A DNA stretch of 8,406 nt. Source: Candidatus Atribacteria bacterium (GTDB lineage: Bacteria; Bipolaricaulota; Bipolaricaulia; UBA7950; UBA9294). The position numbers and the translations under genes are program-made. Of the stretch, positions 1 through 5,098 are shown piece by piece. The stretch lies in assembly GCA_004525685.1 (NCBI GenBank), contig SPBW01000097.1, positions 1-8,406 on the forward strand, written 5' to 3'. The notes below the pieces were generated by a model that saw only the letters and a program-made list of their open reading frames with translations, had not been told where the DNA came from and searched no databases. Each line of letters opens with the position of its first letter. Positions within the stretch are counted from its first letter, which is position 1.

Positions 1-50
1 TGCAAGTGCAGCATGCCGATCAGCGGCTTGTTGGAGAGAAGGGAATCCAT
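1..50 (-). CDS. Partial CDS, N-terminus of a BtpA-like TIM-barrel protein (runs off left edge)
   Basis: Only 16 complete codons are present, reading MDSLLSNKPLIGMLHL from an ATG at 48-50 toward the window edge, plus two bases (CA) of the next codon, so the next residue is His or Gln. The pattern K-P-x-I-G-x-x-H-L is the usual opening of BtpA-family proteins (photosystem I biogenesis factor BtpA/SgcQ, a TIM-barrel family widespread in bacteria and archaea), where the His-Leu precedes a P-L-P-G-S-P stretch that would lie outside the window. The Shine-Dalgarno is weak (TAGG). An in-frame ATG at 63-65 would add MLLGI. The gap to the upstream chagasin-like gene is 67 nt on the same strand, so co-transcription is possible, but an inverted repeat sits in the gap. 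With so few residues the family call is tentative. That a real gene starts here is more likely than the family name. Confidence 0.5.
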   Translation of the reverse strand, partial: MDSLLSNKPLIGMLHL

Positions 51-65
51 GATGCCTAGAAGCAT

Positions 66-108
66 ATCGGGTCGGACGCGCAATGCCAACCACGCTCCTC
101 GACCCGAT
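66..108 (-). repeat. 9-bp perfect inverted repeat between the chagasin-like gene and the partial BtpA-like gene
   Basis: The arms ATCGGGTCG (66-74) and CGACCCGAT (100-108) are exact reverse complements separated by 25 nt. On the minus-strand transcript this would be a stem-loop ending directly before the in-frame ATG at 63-65, with AGGAG in the loop. No T-run follows, so it is not a standard intrinsic terminator. It could be an mRNA-stability hairpin, an attenuator or a chance repeat. Confidence 0.4.
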
Positions 109-117
109 GTGAGTGTG

Positions 118-519
118 CTAGTGAACCCAGACTGTTACAGAGACCGTTTCAATCGGATGATCCGGCTCCCACGGCTGGCGATACTCGAAAACGAGATTCA
201 TCGTGCCCAGCGACGTGGCTCGATATCGGAAGATGAATTCTCCCGGTGCGCCAACGAGGCCGCAGGCATCGGCCTGGTAGTTGCCCTCTTGAACGATCTC
301 TAGGGGAGATCCGTCAAAGGCTTGAGGTTCGACGCGGGCCCACTCGTATCCCGTGGTCGCATTGCCTGCCAAGCGCACGATGAGCAGTTCACCGACGCGC
401 AGGCTTTGGATCGAGCTTGAGTCCGATTGATCCATCTCGACATTGAAGAGTGAGCACCCAAACAAGCTGAATACGGCTGCGAGCAGAGTGATAGCCACTG
501 CAATACGGGTCCTGTTCAT
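118..519 (-). CDS. Chagasin-like (ICP, inhibitor family I42) lipoprotein
   Basis: This 133-residue protein is a predicted inhibitor of papain-like cysteine peptidases, anchored on the outer face of a membrane. Residues 1-21 are a lipoprotein signal ending in the lipobox LFGC, with Cys22 as the lipidation site and Ser at +2. The mature part carries three loops in family order: NATTGYEW (53-60, equivalent to the NPTTGY loop), GLVGAPG (87-93, in place of the GxGG loop) and RQPWEP (114-119, the RPW loop). In known ICPs these three loops wedge into the protease active site. The start at 519 is chosen because AGGAGGT lies at 527-533, 7 nt upstream; an extension of 16 codons upstream has no such support and would bury the signal peptide. 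It lies 48 nt downstream of a transglutaminase-like gene on the same strand, probably in one operon. The family call is fairly secure; the target is unknown. Confidence 0.8.
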   Translation of the reverse strand: MNRTRIAVAITLLAAVFSLFGCSLFNVEMDQSDSSSIQSLRVGELLIVRLAGNATTGYEWARVEPQAFDGSPLEIVQEGNYQADACGLVGAPGEFIFRYRATSLGTMNLVFEYRQPWEPDHPIETVSVTVWVH

Positions 520-526
520 CTGAAGT

Positions 527-533
527 ACCTCCT
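527..533 (-). promoter_or_regulatory. Shine-Dalgarno AGGAGGT fixing the chagasin-like start
   Basis: The minus strand reads AGGAGGT, then 7 nt, then ATG at 517-519. It decides the internal ATG over the longer reading frame that opens at 567. Confidence 0.75.
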
Positions 534-567
534 GCTCAGTGTAGCCAACAAGGCGAAGAACGATCAA

Positions 568-1257
568 CTATCTAGAGGTTGAGGCGATAGTCAGGGGCAG
601 TCCGATGATGGCCGGTTGCGACTGATACATTGCTGGGCGCTGTCCGATCTCCCATCCGGGACTGGTCGGCTCAAGGTAGAAGTAGAGATCCCCACTCCAT
701 TCATAGGCTTGCAGCGTCTCATGCTGTGGCGGCAAGACATGAATACCAACAGCCATGTGATGTTCAGCCAGAAATGCCAGCAACACGACATCAAACCCCA
801 TGTGTTGAACTAATGCTGCGGTGAGGATGGCAGCATCTTCACAATCGCCTTGGCTCTCGACCAACATCTCCAAGGGATACCGCGGATACTCACATGACTC
901 GCCGACATAAGGAATCGACTGCACCAGGGCGACCACGAGATTCAGTCGCTGCCATATGTTGAGGCCGACTGCAATCTTCTCTAGTTGACTCACGAAATCG
1001 CCCAAGATGACATCGTCCCGGGGATCATTGACATAGACGCCGTAGCTCGTGTAATCGAGTGTGCGAGTGAGCGACGCCTGAAGATGGTACGCATACGAAG
1101 GGAAGTCGTACTCTAGCGACCAGGTGCGCCCGGCGTAGTCCCATGTGTAGGTGCGCGAGATCAAATCAGGCTCTGCCAGCGCGAAGAACGTGAGCGATAG
1201 CAGTAGCGCGGCCAGTGCCAGTACGACGCGCTGCAAACCAACCAAAGATCCTATCAC
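568..1257 (-). CDS. Secreted transglutaminase-like (papain-fold) protein
   Basis: This 229-residue protein has a hydrophobic N-terminal segment (about 9-28) ending in ALA before Glu29, consistent with signal peptidase I cleavage or a membrane anchor. The core motif is GDCEDAA (137-143) with the candidate nucleophile Cys139. His166/His167 in AEHHMAVGI follow about 27 residues later, and Glu196 lies in YLEPTSPGWEIG. This Cys-His-acidic order matches the transglutaminase-like cysteine-protease superfamily, in the subgroup with Glu-x-Thr near an aromatic Gly-Trp. The catalytic residues look intact. Whether it acts as a protease, an amidase or a transferase cannot be told. The start is GTG at 1257, with GAGGGG at 1266-1271, 8 nt upstream. 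The next gene downstream encodes a chagasin-like cysteine peptidase inhibitor, which suggests that the two products interact or that the inhibitor protects the cell envelope. No other domain is visible. Confidence 0.75.
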   Translation of the reverse strand: MIGSLVGLQRVVLALAALLLSLTFFALAEPDLISRTYTWDYAGRTWSLEYDFPSYAYHLQASLTRTLDYTSYGVYVNDPRDDVILGDFVSQLEKIAVGLNIWQRLNLVVALVQSIPYVGESCEYPRYPLEMLVESQGDCEDAAILTAALVQHMGFDVVLLAFLAEHHMAVGIHVLPPQHETLQAYEWSGDLYFYLEPTSPGWEIGQRPAMYQSQPAIIGLPLTIASTSR

Positions 1258-1285
1258 GATGATATCCCCTCACTGGTGCGTGATT

Positions 1286-1305
1286 AGCCGACAGGCTCCT
1301 CGGCT
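1286..1305 (-). repeat. 6-bp hairpin in the leader of the transglutaminase-like gene
   Basis: The arms AGCCGA (1286-1291) and TCGGCT (1300-1305) are exact complements around an 8-nt loop, 28 nt upstream of the GTG start. It has no T-run on either strand, so it is not a clear terminator. It may shape the mRNA leader or be chance. Confidence 0.25.
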
Positions 1306-1312
1306 GGTTGAA

Positions 1313-1341
1313 CTGAAACGAGTGTAGAGAGGGCGTGTCAA
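1313..1341 (-). promoter_or_regulatory. Candidate promoter for the transglutaminase-like/chagasin-like operon
   Basis: A perfect TTGACA -35 element is present on the minus strand at 1336-1341. At a 17-nt spacing the -10 position reads TTTCAG, and one base further TTCAGT; both are poor matches to TATAAT. The location, about 55-85 nt upstream of the start and after the previous gene, is sensible, but the -10 is weak. The rest of the 1258-1448 gap shows no gene and no convincing terminator for the upstream gene. Confidence 0.25.
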
Positions 1342-1448
1342 TCGACCATGAGCGAAGCATGAAGATCTGATGTGCGTTTTCTAGGCTGGCCAGGCGAGCT
1401 TGTTGTGGCCGCTTGCCAAGAAGTTCCTGCGCTGATGCGATGTGCCGA

Positions 1449-2288
1449 CTAAAAGAGTGATTCGATCATGTCGGACCGAACGTAATTTACGTGCCCAGAG
1501 TAGAAGATGACGCCACGCGGGTCGATGAGGAACGCATGTGGGATCACGGAGATCCCGTAGGCTTCTTTGGTGGGCCGTGCGACTGGATCGAGCTCGCGAA
1601 GTGCGATGAATTGCGTGAAGCCGTTCTGCGCAAGGTACTGCCACTCGCCATCGACGTTCCGATTGATCGTGATGGTAATGACGACGAGTCCGCGATCTGC
1701 GAACTCCTCGCGCAACGCCTCAACGTGGGGCATGGCGGCCTGACATGCAGAACAGGAACTCGACCAGAACTCGACAAGCACAACGTGTCCGAGGAAGTCG
1801 GAAAGTGTCACGGTCTGGCCTTCTTGATCGAGGAGTGCAAATGCAGGAGCCCGCTCGCCTGCGCGATTGCCGATGGGAATGTCGTAGGGGATCGCGATGG
1901 CTGCGCTGGCCGAGGCTGGTGCCACATCCTGCGCAGGAGAAACGAGGGGGGCAACAGGCGCTGCCAGATCAATGGTCTGCGAGGTCAAGTGAGACGCTCC
2001 CCCGTCGTCGGTGACAAGCAGTGTGACGGTATATGTGGATACACTAGGGAAAGTATGTGCCTTGGTTGCGCCTGAGCCAGAGTATCCGTCTCCATATAGC
2101 CATTGATAGGATGTGATCGTTCCATCCGGATCATGCGATGGCGTTGCATCGAGAATCAGCGTCGTCTGTGAGCCATCTCCCGAAGAATGGAAATCGAAAC
2201 TCGCTACAGGGGGAGTATTTGCTGAGGCGAAAACGAATACACACATCAATCCAACAAGGATGAGTATCGGGTTATAGCGATGCTTCAC
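1449..2288 (-). CDS. Secreted PKD-domain plus TlpA/ResA-like redoxin fusion
   Basis: This 279-residue exported protein begins with a signal peptide (about 1-23) ending FASA before Asn. Residues about 26-108 form a PKD-type beta-sandwich, recognised by SHDPDGTITSYQWLYGDG and YTVTLLVTDDGG. An Ala/Pro-rich linker follows (about 109-136). Residues about 143-279 are a thioredoxin-fold redoxin of the TlpA/ResA/AhpC-TSA type, with active site FWSSSCSACQ (CxxC at 179-182) and the cis-proline Pro250 in VIPHAFLID. The probable role is extracytoplasmic thiol-disulfide exchange, with the PKD domain giving binding or spacing. The start chosen is GTG at 2288, because GAGGTGG lies at 2294-2300, 5 nt upstream; a GTG at 2297 would add three residues but has a poorly spaced SD. 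The gene diverges from the radical SAM gene. Domain calls are firm; the substrate is unknown. Confidence 0.82.
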   Translation of the reverse strand: MKHRYNPILILVGLMCVFVFASANTPPVASFDFHSSGDGSQTTLILDATPSHDPDGTITSYQWLYGDGYSGSGATKAHTFPSVSTYTVTLLVTDDGGASHLTSQTIDLAAPVAPLVSPAQDVAPASASAAIAIPYDIPIGNRAGERAPAFALLDQEGQTVTLSDFLGHVVLVEFWSSSCSACQAAMPHVEALREEFADRGLVVITITINRNVDGEWQYLAQNGFTQFIALRELDPVARPTKEAYGISVIPHAFLIDPRGVIFYSGHVNYVRSDMIESLF

Positions 2289-2336
2289 GTGGTCCACCTC
2301 TCATCGTAGAGATCCTTTACCCTCCTCGGCGGGGCG

Positions 2337-2342
2337 ATTGTA
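2337..2342 (-). promoter_or_regulatory. Candidate -10 element (TACAAT) for the PKD-redoxin gene
   Basis: TACAAT on the minus strand matches the -10 consensus at five of six positions and would place the transcription start about 40 nt before the GTG at 2288. No good -35 is seen at 16-18 nt upstream, so the call rests on the -10 and its position in the divergent gap. Confidence 0.3.
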
Positions 2343-2375
2343 CACCATATTGGAGAGCAAGGAGTCGAGGTTATT

Positions 2376-2392
2376 TCGCACGGACGGTGCGA
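2376..2392 (+). promoter_or_regulatory. Operator-like palindrome in the divergent gap
   Basis: TCGCAC (2376-2381) and GTGCGA (2387-2392) are exact complements around a 5-nt centre, 19 nt before the radical SAM ATG. A weak TTCGCA at 2375-2380 and TAGGAT at 2399-2404 with an 18-nt spacer would put this palindrome inside the promoter spacer, as for a transcription factor site. It could instead be a small RNA hairpin. Confidence 0.3.
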
Positions 2393-2411
2393 TCAGACTA
2401 GGATGTGGGCC

Positions 2412-3287
2412 ATGATCCAGGAAATCGAAGCCAAGACGCTCATCGCCCGTGTTTCTGAGGTTGACAGCATCTTCGGCATGGACTATGGCCTCAATCTCTA
2501 TCGCGGATGCCAGCATCATTGCATCTATTGCGACTCCCGGAGTGAGTGCTATGGCATCGACCGCTTCGATCAGGACGTGCTGATTAAGGCCAATGGCGTT
2601 GACCTGCTTCACAAAGAACTGTCGCGCAAGAGGAAGAAGGGCATCATTGGCACGGGTTCGATGAACGATCCCTACATGCCGTTGGAAGAGACTGTGCAGT
2701 TGACTCGCCGTGTGCTTGAGACGATCGCACTGTATGGATTTGGGGTTCATGTGATCACCAAGTCGGATCTCGTCGTACGCGATATTGACATACTCAAGAG
2801 AATCTCGCGTGTGTCTGCAGCAGTCTCGTTCTCTATCACGGCATGGGATGATGCCCTCTCCAAGATCGTCGAGCCGGGTGCGCCTGCGTCGTCTGCTCGC
2901 TTTCGTGCTATGAAGCGATTGAGAGATGCCGGCATTGAGACGCGTGTAGCGCTTATGCCGTGTCTTCCCTTCATCGAGGACTCTTGGGAGAACGTTTCTG
3001 CGATCATCGAGGAGGCCGCGCGATGTGGAGCCACAGTTGTCATCCCTTGGTTTGGATTGAGCATGCGAGACCGACAACGCGCCTACTTCTATGCTCGCTT
3101 GGACGAGTCGTTCCCTGGATTGCGCACGCGCTATGAGTCCGCGTATGGCGATGACTACTCGTGTCCATCTCCCCACGCAGAGGATCTCCATCAGCGTACG
3201 CGCGCACTGTGTGCTGAGCTTGGCTTGGCCACGCACGCCACGCCTCTGTTGGCACCGACTGCCAAGGCGCTTCGGCTGTTCGAGTAG
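2412..3287 (+). CDS. Radical SAM protein of the SPL (spore photoproduct lyase-like) family
   Basis: This 291-residue cytoplasmic protein carries the radical SAM cluster motif C-x3-C-x2-C in YRGCQHHCIYCDSR (Cys33, Cys37, Cys40), which binds a 4Fe-4S cluster and S-adenosylmethionine. GTGSMNDPYMPLE (80-92) is the signature of the SPL-like COG1533 branch. The C-terminal CPSP motif (Cys251) in a DDYSCPSP context is also usual in this branch. Length and motifs indicate a full, intact protein. True photoproduct lyase activity should not be assumed, since most members of this branch are uncharacterised. The start at 2412 is preferred: AGGA lies at 2400-2403, 8 nt upstream, and the protein then begins MIQEIEAKTLI. 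An ATG at 2403 would add three residues. A methyltransferase gene follows after 61 nt on the same strand. Confidence 0.85.
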   Translation: MIQEIEAKTLIARVSEVDSIFGMDYGLNLYRGCQHHCIYCDSRSECYGIDRFDQDVLIKANGVDLLHKELSRKRKKGIIGTGSMNDPYMPLEETVQLTRRVLETIALYGFGVHVITKSDLVVRDIDILKRISRVSAAVSFSITAWDDALSKIVEPGAPASSARFRAMKRLRDAGIETRVALMPCLPFIEDSWENVSAIIEEAARCGATVVIPWFGLSMRDRQRAYFYARLDESFPGLRTRYESAYGDDYSCPSPHAEDLHQRTRALCAELGLATHATPLLAPTAKALRLFE

Positions 3288-3308
3288 CACTTGCGATCTG
3301 TCTGCGTG

Positions 3309-3337
3309 TTGGCATGGCTGTGCTAGTAGGATAGATT
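3309..3337 (+). promoter_or_regulatory. Candidate promoter for the methyltransferase gene
   Basis: TTGGCA (3309-3314) and TAGATT (3332-3337) are separated by exactly 17 nt; they match the -35 consensus at five and the -10 consensus at four of six positions. The start site would fall near 3344, giving a leader of only about five nucleotides, which fits the lack of a clear Shine-Dalgarno before the ATG at 3349. Confidence 0.35.
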
Positions 3338-3348
3338 GTCGATCTGAG

Positions 3349-4125
3349 ATGGAACAGAAGCCGTATTCGAAACTGGCACAAGTCTATGACATCGGGTGGG
3401 GAGATTTTGCCGAGTCGTGTCAGTCATTCATGTCCGAAACCCTATCGAGCTATGGAATCGTCTCGGGAAAGCTACTTGAGCTGGCTTGTGGTACTGGGAT
3501 TCTTGCTACACACCTTGCACGTCTGGGTCATGTTGTCCTTGGGATTGACCGTTCGCCAGAGATGATCGAAGTCGCGTCGTCACGCGGCGCTCATGTGTCA
3601 GGGGTTCAGTTCGAGATCGCCGACATGCGCGCATTCGCACTGGGATCGCAATTCGACGCGGTCCTGTGTTTGTTCGATTCACTCAACTACCTGACAGTTC
3701 TTGACGATGTAGAGCAGACGTTTAGATCCGTTTCCTCCCTGTTGCGATGCGGCGGGCTGTTCATCTTTGACTTCAACCGGCCGTTGATCTACTCGGCGCA
3801 CAACGGCGAGACACTCAGCATGAAGATTGATGGCGGCGTGTTGAAGCAGAAACTGCACTACGAAGTGGCATCACGACTTGCTCGGACCGTGTTTCGGTTT
3901 CCAGATGGCGACGTGGAGACACACGTTCAGAGAGGGTATGAGCTGGCTGATCTTCAGCCTCTGCTTGAAGGAGCACGGCTGGCATTGCGCGAGCAGTATG
4001 CCAGTTTCAGCCGGCGGGCTGTATCCTCGTTGTCTGAACGCATTGTTTGCGTGTGCCAGAAGATCTCTTCAACAAGACAAGCTCGAGGAGAAGGAACACG
4101 CAGTCTAGTGATCGATAGCAGCTAG
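3349..4125 (+). CDS. Class I SAM-dependent methyltransferase
   Basis: This 258-residue Rossmann-fold methyltransferase uses S-adenosylmethionine. Motif I is LLELACGTG (42-50), the acidic residue at the end of strand 2 is in VLGIDRSPEM (Asp67), ADMR (91-94) is the adenine-contact region, and FDAVLCLFDSLNYL (102-115) is motif IV. GGLFIFDFNRP (135-145) follows as strand 5. The open frame extends upstream to 3091, but that stretch overlaps the radical SAM gene and reads as low-quality shadow sequence. The ATG at 3349, giving MEQKPYSKLAQVYD, matches the usual family start. Substrate residues are not diagnostic, so a small molecule or a protein target are both possible. The C-terminal 21 nt overlap the oppositely oriented acetyltransferase gene. 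The C-terminal 20 or so residues are polar and probably disordered. Confidence 0.82.
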   Translation: MEQKPYSKLAQVYDIGWGDFAESCQSFMSETLSSYGIVSGKLLELACGTGILATHLARLGHVVLGIDRSPEMIEVASSRGAHVSGVQFEIADMRAFALGSQFDAVLCLFDSLNYLTVLDDVEQTFRSVSSLLRCGGLFIFDFNRPLIYSAHNGETLSMKIDGGVLKQKLHYEVASRLARTVFRFPDGDVETHVQRGYELADLQPLLEGARLALREQYASFSRRAVSSLSERIVCVCQKISSTRQARGEGTRSLVIDSS

Positions 4126-4902
4126 CGCTTGCTCGATGGCTTGTCGAATGCCGTCTCTGGGAGCCTCGTACCCCCATCCGATCTCCTTTCCGTTGATATA
4201 GATGCCGCGAGCGATCTGATGCTGCAACAGCACGTCCCGATCCTCTGCCTGGAATTCCCTCAACACGACTTGATCTTCGAACTCTGCACAAACCGCGCGC
4301 ACTCGGTGAGCCTCCATGACGCTGGTCAGACAGAACACATTCCAGAACAGATCGACGACCACGACTCCGTCAATGGGCTCAAACACAAAGTGAGGTTGAA
4401 GGAAGTGGGGAGGGACGGCTTCTGGTGAGAACGGTTTCCACAGCAATGTTTCTCGGCCTCGATCGCCGACGGGCGTGTATCCCAGGAGTTTGAAGAATGA
4501 GGCGGGCATGAACCACTCTGCTCCTGGAATGTCTCTGTAGGCCACAACAACGGTTCCTTGGAATCGAGCAGCTTGCGCTTCCTGTTCGATGGACGCAAGC
4601 AGTGCTTTGCCTGCGCCTTGGGATGTCGAATCTTGTAGAACATAGAGGCAGGGAATGACCATCAGAGACTGCCCGAGTGGCCCCCACGACGAGTGTTCGA
4701 TTGGCACGCCGTAGGCAAACCCAGCATGTTTGCCTCCTGCTGTGGCGACTTTGAACAGGGCTCCCTGCGCTCTCATGAGTTCGAACTGACGGCGTCTCTC
4801 CCTAGCGCATGCATCGATCTCATTCGAATCGTGGATATGCGAACAGGTTGCCACGAAGTACTCGTCATCTGCCTGCATGTCGCGAACAACCATGTTTGCC
4901 AT
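4105..4902 (-). CDS. GNAT N-acetyltransferase with YoaP-like thioredoxin-fold C-terminal domain
   Basis: This 265-residue protein has two parts. Residues about 4-157 are a GNAT acetyltransferase, with the acetyl-CoA pyrophosphate loop QGAGKA (95-100) after strand VIPCLYVLQ, and a C-terminal GNAT segment FFKLLGYTPVG. Residues about 178-262 are an alpha/beta domain starting VVVVDLFWNVFCLTS and ending in RGIYINGKEIGWGYEAP. This resembles the YoaP-like thioredoxin-fold domain found at the end of some GNAT proteins. Cys191-Leu-Thr-Ser194 is a CxxS motif at the position of a thioredoxin active site. The acetyl acceptor is unknown. The start at 4902 is chosen because a good promoter predicts transcription beginning near 4911, which rules out the TTG at 4914, and GGTG precedes this ATG. 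An ATG at 4893 is an alternative. It converges with the methyltransferase gene. Confidence 0.75.
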   Translation of the reverse strand: MANMVVRDMQADDEYFVATCSHIHDSNEIDACARERRRQFELMRAQGALFKVATAGGKHAGFAYGVPIEHSSWGPLGQSLMVIPCLYVLQDSTSQGAGKALLASIEQEAQAARFQGTVVVAYRDIPGAEWFMPASFFKLLGYTPVGDRGRETLLWKPFSPEAVPPHFLQPHFVFEPIDGVVVVDLFWNVFCLTSVMEAHRVRAVCAEFEDQVVLREFQAEDRDVLLQHQIARGIYINGKEIGWGYEAPRDGIRQAIEQALAAIDH

Positions 4903-4917
4903 GCGAATCACCAACGC

Positions 4918-4946
4918 ATTCTATTCTCTTGAACACGCATTGTGAA
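4918..4946 (-). promoter_or_regulatory. Promoter of the GNAT/YoaP-like gene
   Basis: On the minus strand TTCACA (4941-4946) and TAGAAT (4918-4923) lie 17 nt apart, and each matches its sigma-70-type consensus at five of six positions. Transcription would start near 4911, leaving a leader of about nine nucleotides before the ATG at 4902. This is the best promoter in the window. Confidence 0.55.
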
Positions 4947-5036
4947 TGGTCGGGGACTTCGCAGTTCTCTGGGCAGCATCAAGGCTCAGGAGTCGCGTTC
5001 GCTAGGGTATGCCCTCTGCGATCCAGAAAGAGGACC

Positions 5037-5048
5037 CTCTCGCGAGAG
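5037..5048 (-). other. 12-bp perfect palindrome after the second PPIase gene
   Basis: CTCTCGCGAGAG is its own reverse complement and lies 51 nt downstream of the stop at 5099 and about 90 nt upstream of the acetyltransferase promoter. On the minus strand a moderately pyrimidine-rich CCTCTTTCT follows, so it could be a weak terminator for the PPIase gene. It could equally be a protein-binding operator. The gap 4947-5098 shows nothing else. Confidence 0.35.
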
Positions 5049-5098
5049 ACCTTTGTTGGATCTGCTTGTGCCGTCGACTGCTGCCTTGCCCAAATAAA

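Noticed and set aside
13..303. A 96-codon plus-strand open frame at the left edge.
   Set aside because: It overlaps the chagasin-like gene and the BtpA-like start on the other strand and shows no domain.
1383..1409. GGCCA/TGGCC hairpin considered as a terminator after the PKD-redoxin gene.
   Set aside because: The stem is only 5 bp with a long loop and no T-run follows on the minus strand.
1491..2075. A 194-codon plus-strand open frame across the PKD-redoxin gene.
   Set aside because: It lies entirely opposite recognisable PKD and redoxin domains and has no motif of its own.
2301..3290. A 329-codon open frame on the minus strand opposite the radical SAM gene.
   Set aside because: Its translation is Arg/His-rich with no recognisable motif, while the plus-strand frame has the full radical SAM signature. 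It is a shadow frame.
3091..3348. An 86-codon upstream extension of the methyltransferase frame.
   Set aside because: It overlaps the radical SAM gene in another frame, reads as Cys/Arg-rich noise, and the methyltransferase fold begins normally at the ATG at 3349.
4903..4914. Upstream TTG (4914) and GTG (4911) starts for the acetyltransferase.
   Set aside because: The well-matched promoter at 4918-4946 predicts transcription starting near 4911, leaving no room for ribosome binding before those codons.
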